Below, piece by piece: positions 6,988 to 14,402 of a DNA stretch of 47,624 nt (its first letter is position 1; each line of letters begins with the position of its first letter). Source of the DNA: an uncultured Planctomycetota bacterium (GTDB lineage Bacteria > Planctomycetota > Brocadiia > CAIUPP01); the NCBI GenBank assembly GCA_903901045.1, contig CAIUPP010000049.1, positions 1 to 47,624 of the forward strand, read 5' to 3'. The translations under genes were made by a program, and so were the position numbers. The notes beneath the pieces were generated by a model that did not search any database, had not been told where the DNA came from, and was given only the letters and a program-made list of their open reading frames with translations.

Positions 6988-8894
6988 TTCTTTTCCGCCC
7001 TGCCCCGATAACTGAGGATGATGACGGGGTTGGCGTAGCGCATGTCATGCGGCCCCTGCGCCAGCAACGCGCGCCACCCCGGCGGCCAGGACTCGAACCG
7101 CTGCACGACGACATAGTTTCCCGCGCCGAGCAGGACGGTTTGGCGGAACTGCTCCTCTTTTTCGCTGAGCGGGCCGCGCACCGCCAGAGGGGGGAATTGC
7201 AGGTCGCTGCAGACGAAATAATCCGGGCCGGCCGCTTCGAGCGCAGCCGGGTCGGGCGGCACAAGGAGGATTTTGCATCGCCGCTGATTCAGAGGGGGCA
7301 ACTCGAACTGCCAGGGATCGCCGCCGTCGGCGGAAAGCACACCGACCGTCGCGCCGTCGGGGACGACGCTCGCGATCACCTTTCCCGCCAGAGTGCGCGT
7401 GTCGGAATCGGGGTCGGAGAAGAGCCGGCAGAAGGAATAGGTTTGAAGTCCGATGGCCAGCAGAAGCGCCGCGAGCAGAAGCGGCGCTGCCGCGCGCGCG
7501 GAGGGCTTGGGCCGCGTCAGCGCCTGGCGCTGCACGAGACAGAAGGCCCAGGCGACGGCGAAAACGGCCAGCGGCAGCACGGGCATCAGGTAGCGCGCCA
7601 TCACCGGCTTTCCGGCCAGCAGGATAACGGCCGGGAGGCCGAAGCCGATGAGGATGAGCAATCCCTCGCGCGACTTGCGCGCGACGATCAGGCAAGCCGC
7701 GCCCAGGACGCACATAGCAAACGGGATTCCGAGGCCGGCCGTCGCCGAGAGGAAGGTGGAGAGCGCCCAGGGCTGCGGGTTGGCGCTGCCGCGCAGTTCG
7801 TCGGACAACTCCTGAACGAACTTGGGGAAGTGCGAGAGGATGTATGGGTTGATCGCAAGAAATACCAGAATGGAAACGAGCGCGGCGATAGACAGATCAG
7901 CGGCGGCAAGACGGCCCACCCTGCTTCGCATGGGCAAGGCATGCCTTGCCCCTACAACAACGTCAGGCCCTCCTCCCTCGGAGGGCCTCATCATGTGCGC
8001 GGTCAGAATGAGCATCGCCGCAAACGCCCCCTGATAGCGCGTCGCGGCGGCGAGGCCGAGGGCCGCCCCCGCGAGGAGATAATCCCGGCGGCGACCGCGC
8101 TGCATGATGCCTATTGAGAAATAGAACGTCAGCAGCACCCAGAAAAGCATTGGCACGTCGGCGGTGAGGTAGTGCGCGTTGACGGCGAAGAGCGGCGTCA
8201 CGGCCAACAGCAGCGCCGCGACGGCGCCCCCCATCTCCCCCAGGAGCTTCCGCCCGGCCATCCATGCTAGGAAAATCGCGCCGAGGCCGAACAACAGCGT
8301 GACGACCCGCCCGACCACGTAAAGCCTGGCCATCTCGCCGGGGTTCTGGAAATAGAAGTTGATATCCGAAACCAGTTTCACCAGCCCGAGCCAGCCGCTG
8401 ACTTTGAGCGCCCCGCCGACGATGTAGAATTGCAGCGCCGGCCACGCGAAGAAGCCCGGGAACAATTTCAGTTCCGCCGGACGCATGGCGCTGAGGCTTT
8501 TGAGGATCACGTATTCATCGGGATGGTAGGAACGAATGGGGTTGAACGCGCTGCGCGCGTGCGAGCCGCTGCGCTTCACGTCCGGGCGCGTGAAGTTGGG
8601 GTACGCCGCCCACGGGTCCTCCGCTTCGCCCGCGGAGAGCGCGGGCGCTTTCCATTGCGCGCGGTCCGGCCCCATCGTCAGCATGTTGCGCGTTTCGGAG
8701 GGCAACCCCCACTGGAGGCCGTGAAGGACGAAGAGGAGCAGGAGGGCCATCGCGATGACAAGGCAGGCTGGCGAGACCACACCTTGCGAAGGCTCGTTTA
8801 GCCTTTCGCAAGGTTCGTCAGCGCCGGAACAACCTTGCGAAGGATTGGACGAACCTTCGCAAGGTTCGCGCGCGGCAATCTCACCCTTTTCCAC
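6984..8894 (-). CDS. GT-C fold membrane glycosyltransferase (GT39/ArnT-like) carrying in-frame repeats
   Basis: A polytopic membrane protein of 636 residues. The first periplasmic loop has 'RSYHPDEYVILKSL', the acidic D-E motif of lipid-phosphate-sugar transferases; 'YLTADVPMLFWVLLTFYF' is the second conserved loop and membrane segment. The family moves sugars from polyprenyl phosphate to proteins or lipids; donor and acceptor are unknown. The start is taken as GTG 8894 (VEKGEIAAR), with GGGAG six bases upstream, overlapping the previous stop. Two kinds of repeat are translated. Residues ~10-38 (REPCEGSSNPSQGC...) come from CCTTGCGAAGG hairpins, and a loop near residue 300-318 (SEGGGPDVVVGARHALPMRS) comes from two palindromes. 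The same reading frame continues through both. Confidence 0.8.
   Translation of the reverse strand: MEKGEIAAREPCEGSSNPSQGCSGADEPCERLNEPSQGVVSPACLVIAMALLLLFVLHGLQWGLPSETRNMLTMGPDRAQWKAPALSAGEAEDPWAAYPNFTRPDVKRSGSHARSAFNPIRSYHPDEYVILKSLSAMRPAELKLFPGFFAWPALQFYIVGGALKVSGWLGLVKLVSDINFYFQNPGEMARLYVVGRVVTLLFGLGAIFLAWMAGRKLLGEMGGAVAALLLAVTPLFAVNAHYLTADVPMLFWVLLTFYFSIGIMQRGRRRDYLLAGAALGLAAATRYQGAFAAMLILTAHMMRPSEGGGPDVVVGARHALPMRSRVGRLAAADLSIAALVSILVFLAINPYILSHFPKFVQELSDELRGSANPQPWALSTFLSATAGLGIPFAMCVLGAACLIVARKSREGLLILIGFGLPAVILLAGKPVMARYLMPVLPLAVFAVAWAFCLVQRQALTRPKPSARAAAPLLLAALLLAIGLQTYSFCRLFSDPDSDTRTLAGKVIASVVPDGATVGVLSADGGDPWQFELPPLNQRRCKILLVPPDPAALEAAGPDYFVCSDLQFPPLAVRGPLSEKEEQFRQTVLLGAGNYVVVQRFESWPPGWRALLAQGPHDMRYANPVIILSYRGRAEKK
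7932..7951. repeat. 20-bp perfect palindrome inserted in frame in the glycosyltransferase gene
   Basis: GGGCAAGGCATGCCTTGCCC reads the same on both strands. It is followed by a second hairpin, AGGCCCTC-CTCCCTCG-GAGGGCCT, at 7965-7988. The same 20-mer occurs at 11271-11290 (intergenic) and 21723-21742 (inside another gene), with a half copy near 11224-11243. In both coding copies the minus-strand peptide is VGARHALP. Confidence 0.95.
8782..8866. repeat. two CCTTGCGAAGG hairpins at the glycosyltransferase 5' end
   Basis: ACCTTGCGAAGGCT (8782-8795) pairs with AGCCTTTCGCAAGGT (8801-8815), and AACCTTGCGAAGG (8831-8843) pairs with CCTTCGCAAGGTT (8854-8866). Both hairpins are within the translated N-terminus of the glycosyltransferase if it starts at 8894. 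Alternatively they form mRNA structure ahead of a later start near MALLLLFVLHGL. Confidence 0.85.
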
Positions 8895-11133
8895 GACGAT
8901 CTCCCGGTTTCTTCTTCCCGAATGGGGGCTTCCGGTGTGCAAATGATCCCGGCGCGGCGGGCCCCGCCCGACCGGCGTTCCGAGACGAACGCGGCGCCTC
9001 AATCTCCCGGTGCGATCCCTGCACTTCGTCCAGCTTCCGCCCGCGCGAACGCCCGCGCCCTTCCTCACCGCGCGGCGGCTGCTCTCCGCTCGGCTTCTTC
9101 CAGGAGAAGCGCTTGTCGCCAGGGTCGAGGCGCACTTTCTGCTCCCCGTCCGGTTTGTGGCGACGGCCGGGTTTTCCGTCCGGCTTGCGGTGAGGCTTGT
9201 GCGCGCCCCACTTCCTGGCCTTAGGACGCCGCGATTCCTCGACTCTGCGCTTCGGGACCGGCTCCGCCTCCGGCTTGGGCTGGGGGTTCGGGGCCCACAT
9301 GCCGCCCGGGCGCGGGAGGAGACCTTGCGCCAGTTCCGCGCGGCCGGCGATGGTCAGCGCTTCCTCGATCAGCACGCGGCTCTCCGGCAGATGGTAGAGC
9401 ACCAGCGCCTTCTGCATCTCGCGGCGGCGCGCCTGCTTCTCGACGAAGACTTTCTTCATCGTGTACGGATTGATCTCCGCCGCGTACATCACGGCGCTGG
9501 CGGTGCCCGGCAGCGGAATGAAGAGCTGGCACTGCTCGACGCGCAGATGCTTCTTCTTGAGGAACAGAGCCACCTCGATCATATGCTCGATCGTCGACCC
9601 CGGGTGCGCGGCGATGAGGTAGGGCAGGACGTACTGCTCCTTCCGCGCGCGAATCGTGGCGCGGCGGAATTGCTCGAGGAACTTCAGGAAGGCTGCGCCA
9701 TCGGGCTTGAGCATCAGTTCCAGCACCTCCGGCACGACATGCTCCGGCGCGACTTTCGCGTGGCCGCTGGTGTAGTGCCTGGCGAACGCCTCGATGAACG
9801 GCTCGCACTCCAGCGCGAGGTCCATCCTCACGCCGCTGGTGATGAAGAGATGCTTGACGCCGGGGATTTGCCGCGCGCGGTCCAGCAGCGCGACGTACGG
9901 CATGCCATCGGCGTTGAGGTTGCGGCAGATGACGGGCGCAAGGCAGCTTGGCCGCGCGCAGGGTTTGCTGTGACGGCAGCCCATCCCCCACATGTTCGCG
10001 GTGGGTCCGCCGATGTCGCGGATGGTCCCCTTGAACTCCGGATGTTCCGCGATGCGCTGCACCTCGCGCAGGATGGAATCGCAGGAACGGCTCTGCACGG
10101 TCTTCCCCTGGTGGGTGACGATCCCGCAGAAGGAGCAGCCCCCGAAGCAGCCGCGGTGGCTGGTGACGGAGAACTGCACCTGCTCCAGCGCGGGGACGCG
10201 CTCCTTGTAGGAGGGGTGCGCCTGGCGGCGGAAGGGAAGATCGTAGAGCGCGTCCATCTCCTCGGTGGTCAGCGGCAGCGCGGGCGGAGCGGCCAGCACG
10301 CGATGCCCCGCGCAGTCCTGAAACGTCCCCCGCTCGCGGTGCGTCAACTCCTCGGTGAAGGCGCGCGCGTGCGATAGCGGGTCGTCGCGCACCTTCTCGA
10401 AATCGGGCAGCCGGTGATAACCCGCCGGGGCGGCGGCCGAGGCGGCCGTCCGAGTCACCGTGCCGCGGATCGTGGCGGCCAGTTCCGCCAACTGCTCGGC
10501 GGGGGAACTCCCCTGCTTCTGGTGCGCCATCCGCGAGCGCATGGCGGGGGCGATTTCGCGCAGCGGGCGCTCCCCCATGCCGTAGATGAGCGCGTCCGCG
10601 GGGGCGTCCAGCAGCACGGGGCGGCGCACGGCGTCGTCCCAGTAGTCGTAATGCGCGAAGCGCCGCAGCGAGGCCTCCACGCCGCCTGCGAGAATGGCCA
10701 CCGACTTGCCGAACTGCCGCCGAATGAGGTTGCAGTAAACGATGAGCGCGCGATTCGGCCGCCCCCCCGCCACCCCGCCCGGCGCGTAATCGTCGTCGCG
10801 TCGCGGGCGCTTCTGAGCGGTGTAGTTGTTCACCATCGAGTCCACGCAGCCGGGAGCGACCGCGAAGAAGAGCTTCGGCGCGCCAAGACGCGCAACGTCC
10901 TCGGGATGGTCCGGGCGCGGGCGGGCGATAATCCCGACGCGGAACCCCTGCGCCTCAAGCATCCGCCCCAGCAACGCCGGGGCGAAGGAGGGATGGTCCA
11001 CGTAGGCATCGCCGGTGATGAAGATGATGTCGAGTTCCTGCCAGCCGCGTTCCGCGGCCTCCTCAAGCGAGAGCGGCAGGAACGGGGGCGGAGTCTGCAC
11101 GGGGCACAAGGCTGTTTCTCCGCTGGAAGGCAA
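8881..11133 (-). CDS. YgiQ family radical SAM protein (UPF0313) with long basic tail
   Basis: A 750-residue protein opening with 'PLSLEEAAERGWQELDIIFITGDAYVDHPSF', the standard YgiQ N-terminus. The radical SAM cluster motif 'SHRGCFGGCSFCGIVTHQGK' is near residues 328-345 (C-x3-C-x2-C), with the family cysteines 'GMGCRHSKPCARPSC' after it. The C-terminal 'YLIAAHPGSTIEHM' and 'LPGTASAVMYAAEINPYTMKKV' segments are also typical. The reaction is not established for this family. The last ~140 residues are a low-complexity tail rich in Arg, Lys, Pro and Gly (MWAPNPQPKPEAEPVPKRR... to PGDRRGKG), which may bind RNA or be disordered. The gene heads the long minus-strand run and overlaps the glycosyltransferase start. 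Confidence 0.92.
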   Translation of the reverse strand: MPSSGETALCPVQTPPPFLPLSLEEAAERGWQELDIIFITGDAYVDHPSFAPALLGRMLEAQGFRVGIIARPRPDHPEDVARLGAPKLFFAVAPGCVDSMVNNYTAQKRPRRDDDYAPGGVAGGRPNRALIVYCNLIRRQFGKSVAILAGGVEASLRRFAHYDYWDDAVRRPVLLDAPADALIYGMGERPLREIAPAMRSRMAHQKQGSSPAEQLAELAATIRGTVTRTAASAAAPAGYHRLPDFEKVRDDPLSHARAFTEELTHRERGTFQDCAGHRVLAAPPALPLTTEEMDALYDLPFRRQAHPSYKERVPALEQVQFSVTSHRGCFGGCSFCGIVTHQGKTVQSRSCDSILREVQRIAEHPEFKGTIRDIGGPTANMWGMGCRHSKPCARPSCLAPVICRNLNADGMPYVALLDRARQIPGVKHLFITSGVRMDLALECEPFIEAFARHYTSGHAKVAPEHVVPEVLELMLKPDGAAFLKFLEQFRRATIRARKEQYVLPYLIAAHPGSTIEHMIEVALFLKKKHLRVEQCQLFIPLPGTASAVMYAAEINPYTMKKVFVEKQARRREMQKALVLYHLPESRVLIEEALTIAGRAELAQGLLPRPGGMWAPNPQPKPEAEPVPKRRVEESRRPKARKWGAHKPHRKPDGKPGRRHKPDGEQKVRLDPGDKRFSWKKPSGEQPPRGEEGRGRSRGRKLDEVQGSHREIEAPRSSRNAGRAGPAAPGSFAHRKPPFGKKKPGDRRGKG

Positions 11134-11553
11134 CTGATCGCCGCGCTGCCGGCGGCGTATAGCTCTATGCTATGCGGCGGAGGGAATTACGTCAAGCGGG
11201 GGAGTGCCGACCCTATCCGCAGGTGTAGGGGCAAGGCATGCCCAGCCCTCGCGGCATTCTGCGGTTGTAGGGGCAAGGCATGCCTTGCCCTCCTTCCACC
11301 TTGCACCTCCCCCCAATAGAGAGAACCCAATGTGGCGCGGGTTATCTAACCCGCGATCATCGTGCGTTCCTTCCGCATCCTCCTACCGCTTGGCTTCGCC
11401 CCGCGACGCGGACTGGATAGTCCGCGCCACATACGGCCACTACAGGAAACGGCTTGACAGCATGCGCACCCCGACTGATACTGGTGCCATCACTGGACGT
11501 ACGTGGCAAGAGGCGACTCGGCTGGTTATCTATCTTCTGGGAGTCTGGATGCC
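11134..11553. repeat. repeat-packed intergenic region (no gene seen)
   Basis: These 420 bases between two divergent genes hold a half copy (about 11224-11243) and a full copy (11271-11290) of the GGGCAAGGCATGCC palindrome. They also hold a larger inverted element bounded by ATGTGGCGCGG (11330-11340) and CCGCGCCACAT (11422-11432). Inside that element are two perfect hairpins: GCGGGTTA-TC-TAACCCGC (11337-11354) and GCGGACT-GGAT-AGTCCGC (11408-11425). No riboswitch or small gene was recognised, although the downstream gene is a cobalamin enzyme. Confidence 0.75.
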
Positions 11554-12126
11554 ATGAGCGTCACAACCGGCGTAGGCGACCACGGCTGGACGGAGCTGCT
11601 GTTCGGGCGGCGCGTGCGCAAGGAGGATGCGCGGATCGAGGCGGTGGGCGCGCTGGATGAACTCAATTCGTGGCTCGGGCTGGTGAAGAGCGGGGTGCGC
11701 GCGAAGAAGCTGCGCGCGCTGATCCACTCCGTGCAGCGCGACCTGTTCATCGTGAGCAGCGAGTTCGCCTGCATGCCGCGCGATCTGAAACGGCTGGAGT
11801 TCCGCGTGGATGCCGCGATGGTGAAGCGGCTGGAGAAGGAAATATCGGGGCTGGAGCGGCGGGTGAAGCTGACGGAATGCTGCTTCCTGATCCCAGGCGA
11901 GAATGCGATGTCGGCGCAGTTGGATATCTGCCGGTGCATTGCGCGCCGCGCGGAGCGAATCGCGGTGGCGCTCCAGCGCAAGGGGGCCGTGCCGAACCGG
12001 CTGGTGCTGGTGTACCTGAACCGGCTGTCGGACCTGCTCTATATGCTGGCGCGCGAGGCGGAGTCGCGGCATCGGCGGTTCGTGGCGGGGAATAACAGAA
12101 CGAACGGCGCAAGAGTCCACAGATAG
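11554..12126 (+). CDS. PduO-type ATP:cob(I)alamin adenosyltransferase
   Basis: A 190-residue protein that would transfer the adenosyl group of ATP to cob(I)alamin to make coenzyme B12. The N-terminal ATP-binding motif 'TGVGDHGWTELLFGRRVRKED' is followed by 'ARIEAVGALDELNSWLGLVKS', then 'RDLFIVSSEFA' and the helix 'CRCIARRAERIAVAL'. 'YLNRLSDLLYMLARE', near the end, is the most diagnostic segment of the PduO family. The usual 'TGDGGxT' is altered to 'TGVGDHGWT', so this is a somewhat divergent member. The start is ATG 11554, with GGGAG upstream; the frame is open 17 codons further back but without a better site. No other cobalamin genes are nearby. Confidence 0.85.
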   Translation: MSVTTGVGDHGWTELLFGRRVRKEDARIEAVGALDELNSWLGLVKSGVRAKKLRALIHSVQRDLFIVSSEFACMPRDLKRLEFRVDAAMVKRLEKEISGLERRVKLTECCFLIPGENAMSAQLDICRCIARRAERIAVALQRKGAVPNRLVLVYLNRLSDLLYMLAREAESRHRRFVAGNNRTNGARVHR

Positions 12127-12217
12127 ACACAGATGGGCACTGATATGAAGAACAAGAACGCCATGGAGTAATCGCCTTTGTTCTTCCGTATCAGTGTATA
12201 TCAGTGTTCATCTGTGG
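12117..12217. repeat. long imperfect inverted repeat between convergent genes
   Basis: The left arm 12117-12155 begins CCACAGATAGACACAGATG and the right arm 12178-12217 ends GTTCATCTGTGG. The two ~39-base arms are largely complementary (roughly 85% by eye) around a 22-base loop. It covers the last codons of the adenosyltransferase gene and nearly reaches the rubredoxin stop, so it may act as a two-way terminator as well as being a dispersed repeat. Confidence 0.75.
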
Positions 12218-12218
12218 A

Positions 12219-12395
12219 TTAATTCGTCGTTCTCCGTGGCAGAGAAGGCGGGTCGAAGCGGTCGAAGTGATCGCGGGTTGCGCCGCAGATGGGGCAGAGG
12301 CGCGGCGGCTCATCCCCTTCCGCCACGTATCCGCAGATGCGACAGCGCCAGAAGATGCGCCCCCCCGGTCGATGGCTTTGTTCCCCGCCCGTCAT
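12219..12395 (-). CDS. small rubredoxin-like protein
   Basis: A 58-residue protein starting MTGGEQSHRPGGRIFWRCRI. Two CxxCG-type knuckles, 'WRCRICGYVAEG' and 'RLCPICGATRDHFDRFD', give the four cysteines of a rubredoxin-like FeS4 site. The short spacing of 12 residues between the pairs and the 'C-P-x-C-G-A-x-x-x-x-F' ending match the rubrerythrin-type rubredoxin domain rather than long classical rubredoxin. It probably carries single electrons, for example to peroxide- or NO-reducing enzymes; no partner is adjacent. Zn2+ instead of iron cannot be excluded. A weak GTGGGG precedes the ATG. It converges with the adenosyltransferase gene and lies 43 bases from the zinc-ribbon gene on the same strand. 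Confidence 0.8.
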   Translation of the reverse strand: MTGGEQSHRPGGRIFWRCRICGYVAEGDEPPRLCPICGATRDHFDRFDPPSLPRRTTN

Positions 12396-12438
12396 GCGAA
12401 CCCCACTCTATCGACAGGCCACGCAGAAGAAGCGAAGC

Positions 12439-12978
12439 TCACCTTCGCGATTTCTTCTTCGCCGCCGGCTTGCGGGCCGGGAGCTTCTTGTGGCTCCGGG
12501 CAATTGCTTTCTTCGCAACCGGCTTCTTCTTCGGAACCGGCTTCTTCCTGGGAGCGGGCTTCCTGGGGAGAACTTTCTTCGTCGCCTTCTTCCTGGCGAC
12601 CGGCTTGCTCTTCTTCACCGGTTTCGCGGCGGCGGGCTTCGATGCTTTGGCATGCGGCTTGGGCAACGCGTGCGCGGAGGAGGGGCGCGCAATGCTCGCG
12701 CTCTTTGGCGGCATGATCTCCGAACGCGCGTGGGGAATCGCAACCGGGCTGCAAAGGAATTCGTTGCTCACGGCGACGCGACCGCAGTTGCGGCAGATGT
12801 AACGCAACTGGACGACTTTGGGTGCGCACAGGTGGCGCGGATCTTCCACCACCACTCCGCAGTAGCTGCAATGCGTGACCTGATTGAAGGGGCGTGGAGA
12901 ACAAAGATGCCCCGCGGCCAGCGCCATGCGTCCACAATTCCGGCAGACGTATATCTGCGGCGTGGCGTCCTGCGCCAT
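12439..12978 (-). CDS. zinc-ribbon protein with histone-H1-like Lys/Ala/Pro tail
   Basis: A 179-residue protein in two halves. Residues 1-80 hold three cysteine clusters, each C-x2-C followed about ten residues later by a single C or LC: 'YVCRNCGRMALAAGHLC', 'THCSYCGVVVEDPRHLC' and 'YICRNCGRVAVSNEFLC'. They look like a triplicated zinc-ribbon-like unit. From about residue 88 on the sequence is almost only Lys, Ala, Pro and Arg (SKPAAAKPVKKSKPVARKKA, later PRKPAPRKKPVPKKKPVAKK). That composition is typical of bacterial histone-H1-like (HC1/AlgP-type) tails that coat DNA. A nucleoid- or RNA-binding role is inferred. The tail is repetitive at DNA level (CTTCTTC runs), so its length may vary between strains. 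Confidence 0.7.
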   Translation of the reverse strand: MAQDATPQIYVCRNCGRMALAAGHLCSPRPFNQVTHCSYCGVVVEDPRHLCAPKVVQLRYICRNCGRVAVSNEFLCSPVAIPHARSEIMPPKSASIARPSSAHALPKPHAKASKPAAAKPVKKSKPVARKKATKKVLPRKPAPRKKPVPKKKPVAKKAIARSHKKLPARKPAAKKKSRR

Positions 12979-12996
12979 ACTTCCCCTCCTTCTAAC

Positions 12997-14232
12997 TCAT
13001 GGTGTGCGCTTCGGTTCCGCTTTGGGTCCACCCGGCTCCAGCGATGCCACGAATGCGTCCAGGTCAGGCGGCAGCGCTGAACCCATATAGCGTACGACCC
13101 CGTCGGCTCCAATGCCGACAACCAGCGGCAGTCCAAGTACTTCCACCCCATAATCTGCACTAACTGCGGCATTATCGTCAAGCAAAACTTTATAATTAAT
13201 CCCCTTTTCCGACAGAAATGCTCGGAGAGCGTCCGTGGGTTGGGCGACGTTGACCCCGATCAGAACGACCCGCCTGTTGTCATAACTCGTTTGGAATTGT
13301 TCGAGTTGCGCAACCTCATCCACGCATCCCGGGCACCATGTGGCGAAGAAGGCCATTATAACTCCTTGTTGGCCTTTGAATTGCGACAGACTCACCGCCG
13401 CTCCGTCCACCCCCTTCAACGTCCATTCCGGGGCTGCTTTACCAATGCTTAATACCTGTTCTGACTGAGACTTATGATAATCCGAGGTATTGGTCTTTGT
13501 CTCAAGCGCCAGGCTGTGTCCGAGATAGATCAGGAAGTATTCGGCAAGAAGAATCATAATTACGGCAAATGCCTTCTCAACTATGTTCAGCCAGCGGCCC
13601 GACTTGGGTAGATTGGCCAGAACGCCGCTGAAGGTTCCGCATATCAAAATCAGCGAGCCGAGGCCTAAACTATATGCGAACATTGCGAGAACGCCGAAGA
13701 TCAGGGAGCCGAAGTTGAGCGCATGACCGGTGTGCGCTGCGCTGGAATTGATCAGCGCGAGCATTGCGGCCAGCCCGGGAACGGTGCATGGACCCACGAT
13801 GAGCCCCGATGCGGCTCCGACCGCAAGCGCGCCGAGAACTCCCCCTTTGCGCTCCCCTCCGGCCCATTGCGGGAGGCTGATGCGGATGACGCCGAGTTGC
13901 CACAGGGCCAGCAGAATGAAGAAGTTGGCAAACGCCAGGATCACCCAGGCGTTCCCCCAGAGCATGCGCAGTTCGCCGCCGGCGACGGCGCTGATGACGC
14001 CGATGGTGCAGTAGATGACGGCCATGCCGAGGACATAGAGGAGGGAGTAAAGGAAGCCGTTGAGTTTGCGCCCTTTGCTGATGCTTGCGATATAGGCAAC
14101 CGTAAGCGGCAGCACGGGATAGACGCATGGGCTGAAGCCGACGACCATTCCCAGCAGAAAGGCAAGTCCGATGGCGGCCAGCGAACCGTGGCTCAACGCG
14201 ACGGCCAGCGACCCGTTTATAGTATTGAGCAT
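12997..14232 (-). CDS. CcdA/DsbD-type thiol transporter fused to a TlpA-like thioredoxin domain
   Basis: A 411-residue fusion. The N-terminal ~240 residues are a CcdA-type membrane domain. The first active cysteine is in 'VVGFSPCVYPVLPLTVAYI' (near residue 33), and the second is expected in 'GLIVGPCTVPGLAAML'. The C-terminal ~145 residues are a TlpA/ResA-like thioredoxin fold with the redox motif 'FFATWCPGCVDEV' near residue 296 and the cis-Pro region 'LGLPLVVGIG'. It should carry reducing power from the cytoplasm across the membrane and hand it to its own periplasmic thioredoxin, for cytochrome c maturation or repair of oxidised proteins. The start is ATG 14232, with GGGGAG seven bases upstream. 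AT-rich patches (13160-13200, 13540-13570) contrast with neighbouring genes and hint at a different origin. Confidence 0.9.
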   Translation of the reverse strand: MLNTINGSLAVALSHGSLAAIGLAFLLGMVVGFSPCVYPVLPLTVAYIASISKGRKLNGFLYSLLYVLGMAVIYCTIGVISAVAGGELRMLWGNAWVILAFANFFILLALWQLGVIRISLPQWAGGERKGGVLGALAVGAASGLIVGPCTVPGLAAMLALINSSAAHTGHALNFGSLIFGVLAMFAYSLGLGSLILICGTFSGVLANLPKSGRWLNIVEKAFAVIMILLAEYFLIYLGHSLALETKTNTSDYHKSQSEQVLSIGKAAPEWTLKGVDGAAVSLSQFKGQQGVIMAFFATWCPGCVDEVAQLEQFQTSYDNRRVVLIGVNVAQPTDALRAFLSEKGINYKVLLDDNAAVSADYGVEVLGLPLVVGIGADGVVRYMGSALPPDLDAFVASLEPGGPKAEPKRTP

Positions 14233-14373
14233 TCTTTCTCCCCAAAGCCATGGCGTCTGCCCTTTCATGCTATCGCATGATGCGGGCCTGTGCAATCGAC
14301 CGGGAAATTGAAGCTTTCCTCCTTTCTTCCCGCTTCACACTTCATCCTTCGCATTTCATGACCGCTTCCATAC

Positions 14374-14402
14374 TTGACATCTGCCCGCAATAGCGATAGT
14401 TA
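14374..14402 (+). promoter_or_regulatory. possible sigma70-like promoter before the kinase gene
   Basis: TTGACA (14374-14379), a 17-base spacer and TAGTTA (14397-14402). The -10 box touches the first ATG, so if real the transcript would be nearly leaderless. The TTGACA match is exact but the -10 box is weak. Confidence 0.35.

Noticed and set aside
11134-11553. Adenosylcobalamin riboswitch ahead of the cobalamin adenosyltransferase.
   Set aside because: The conserved B12-box and core pattern were not found; the structure seen is explained by dispersed hairpin repeats.
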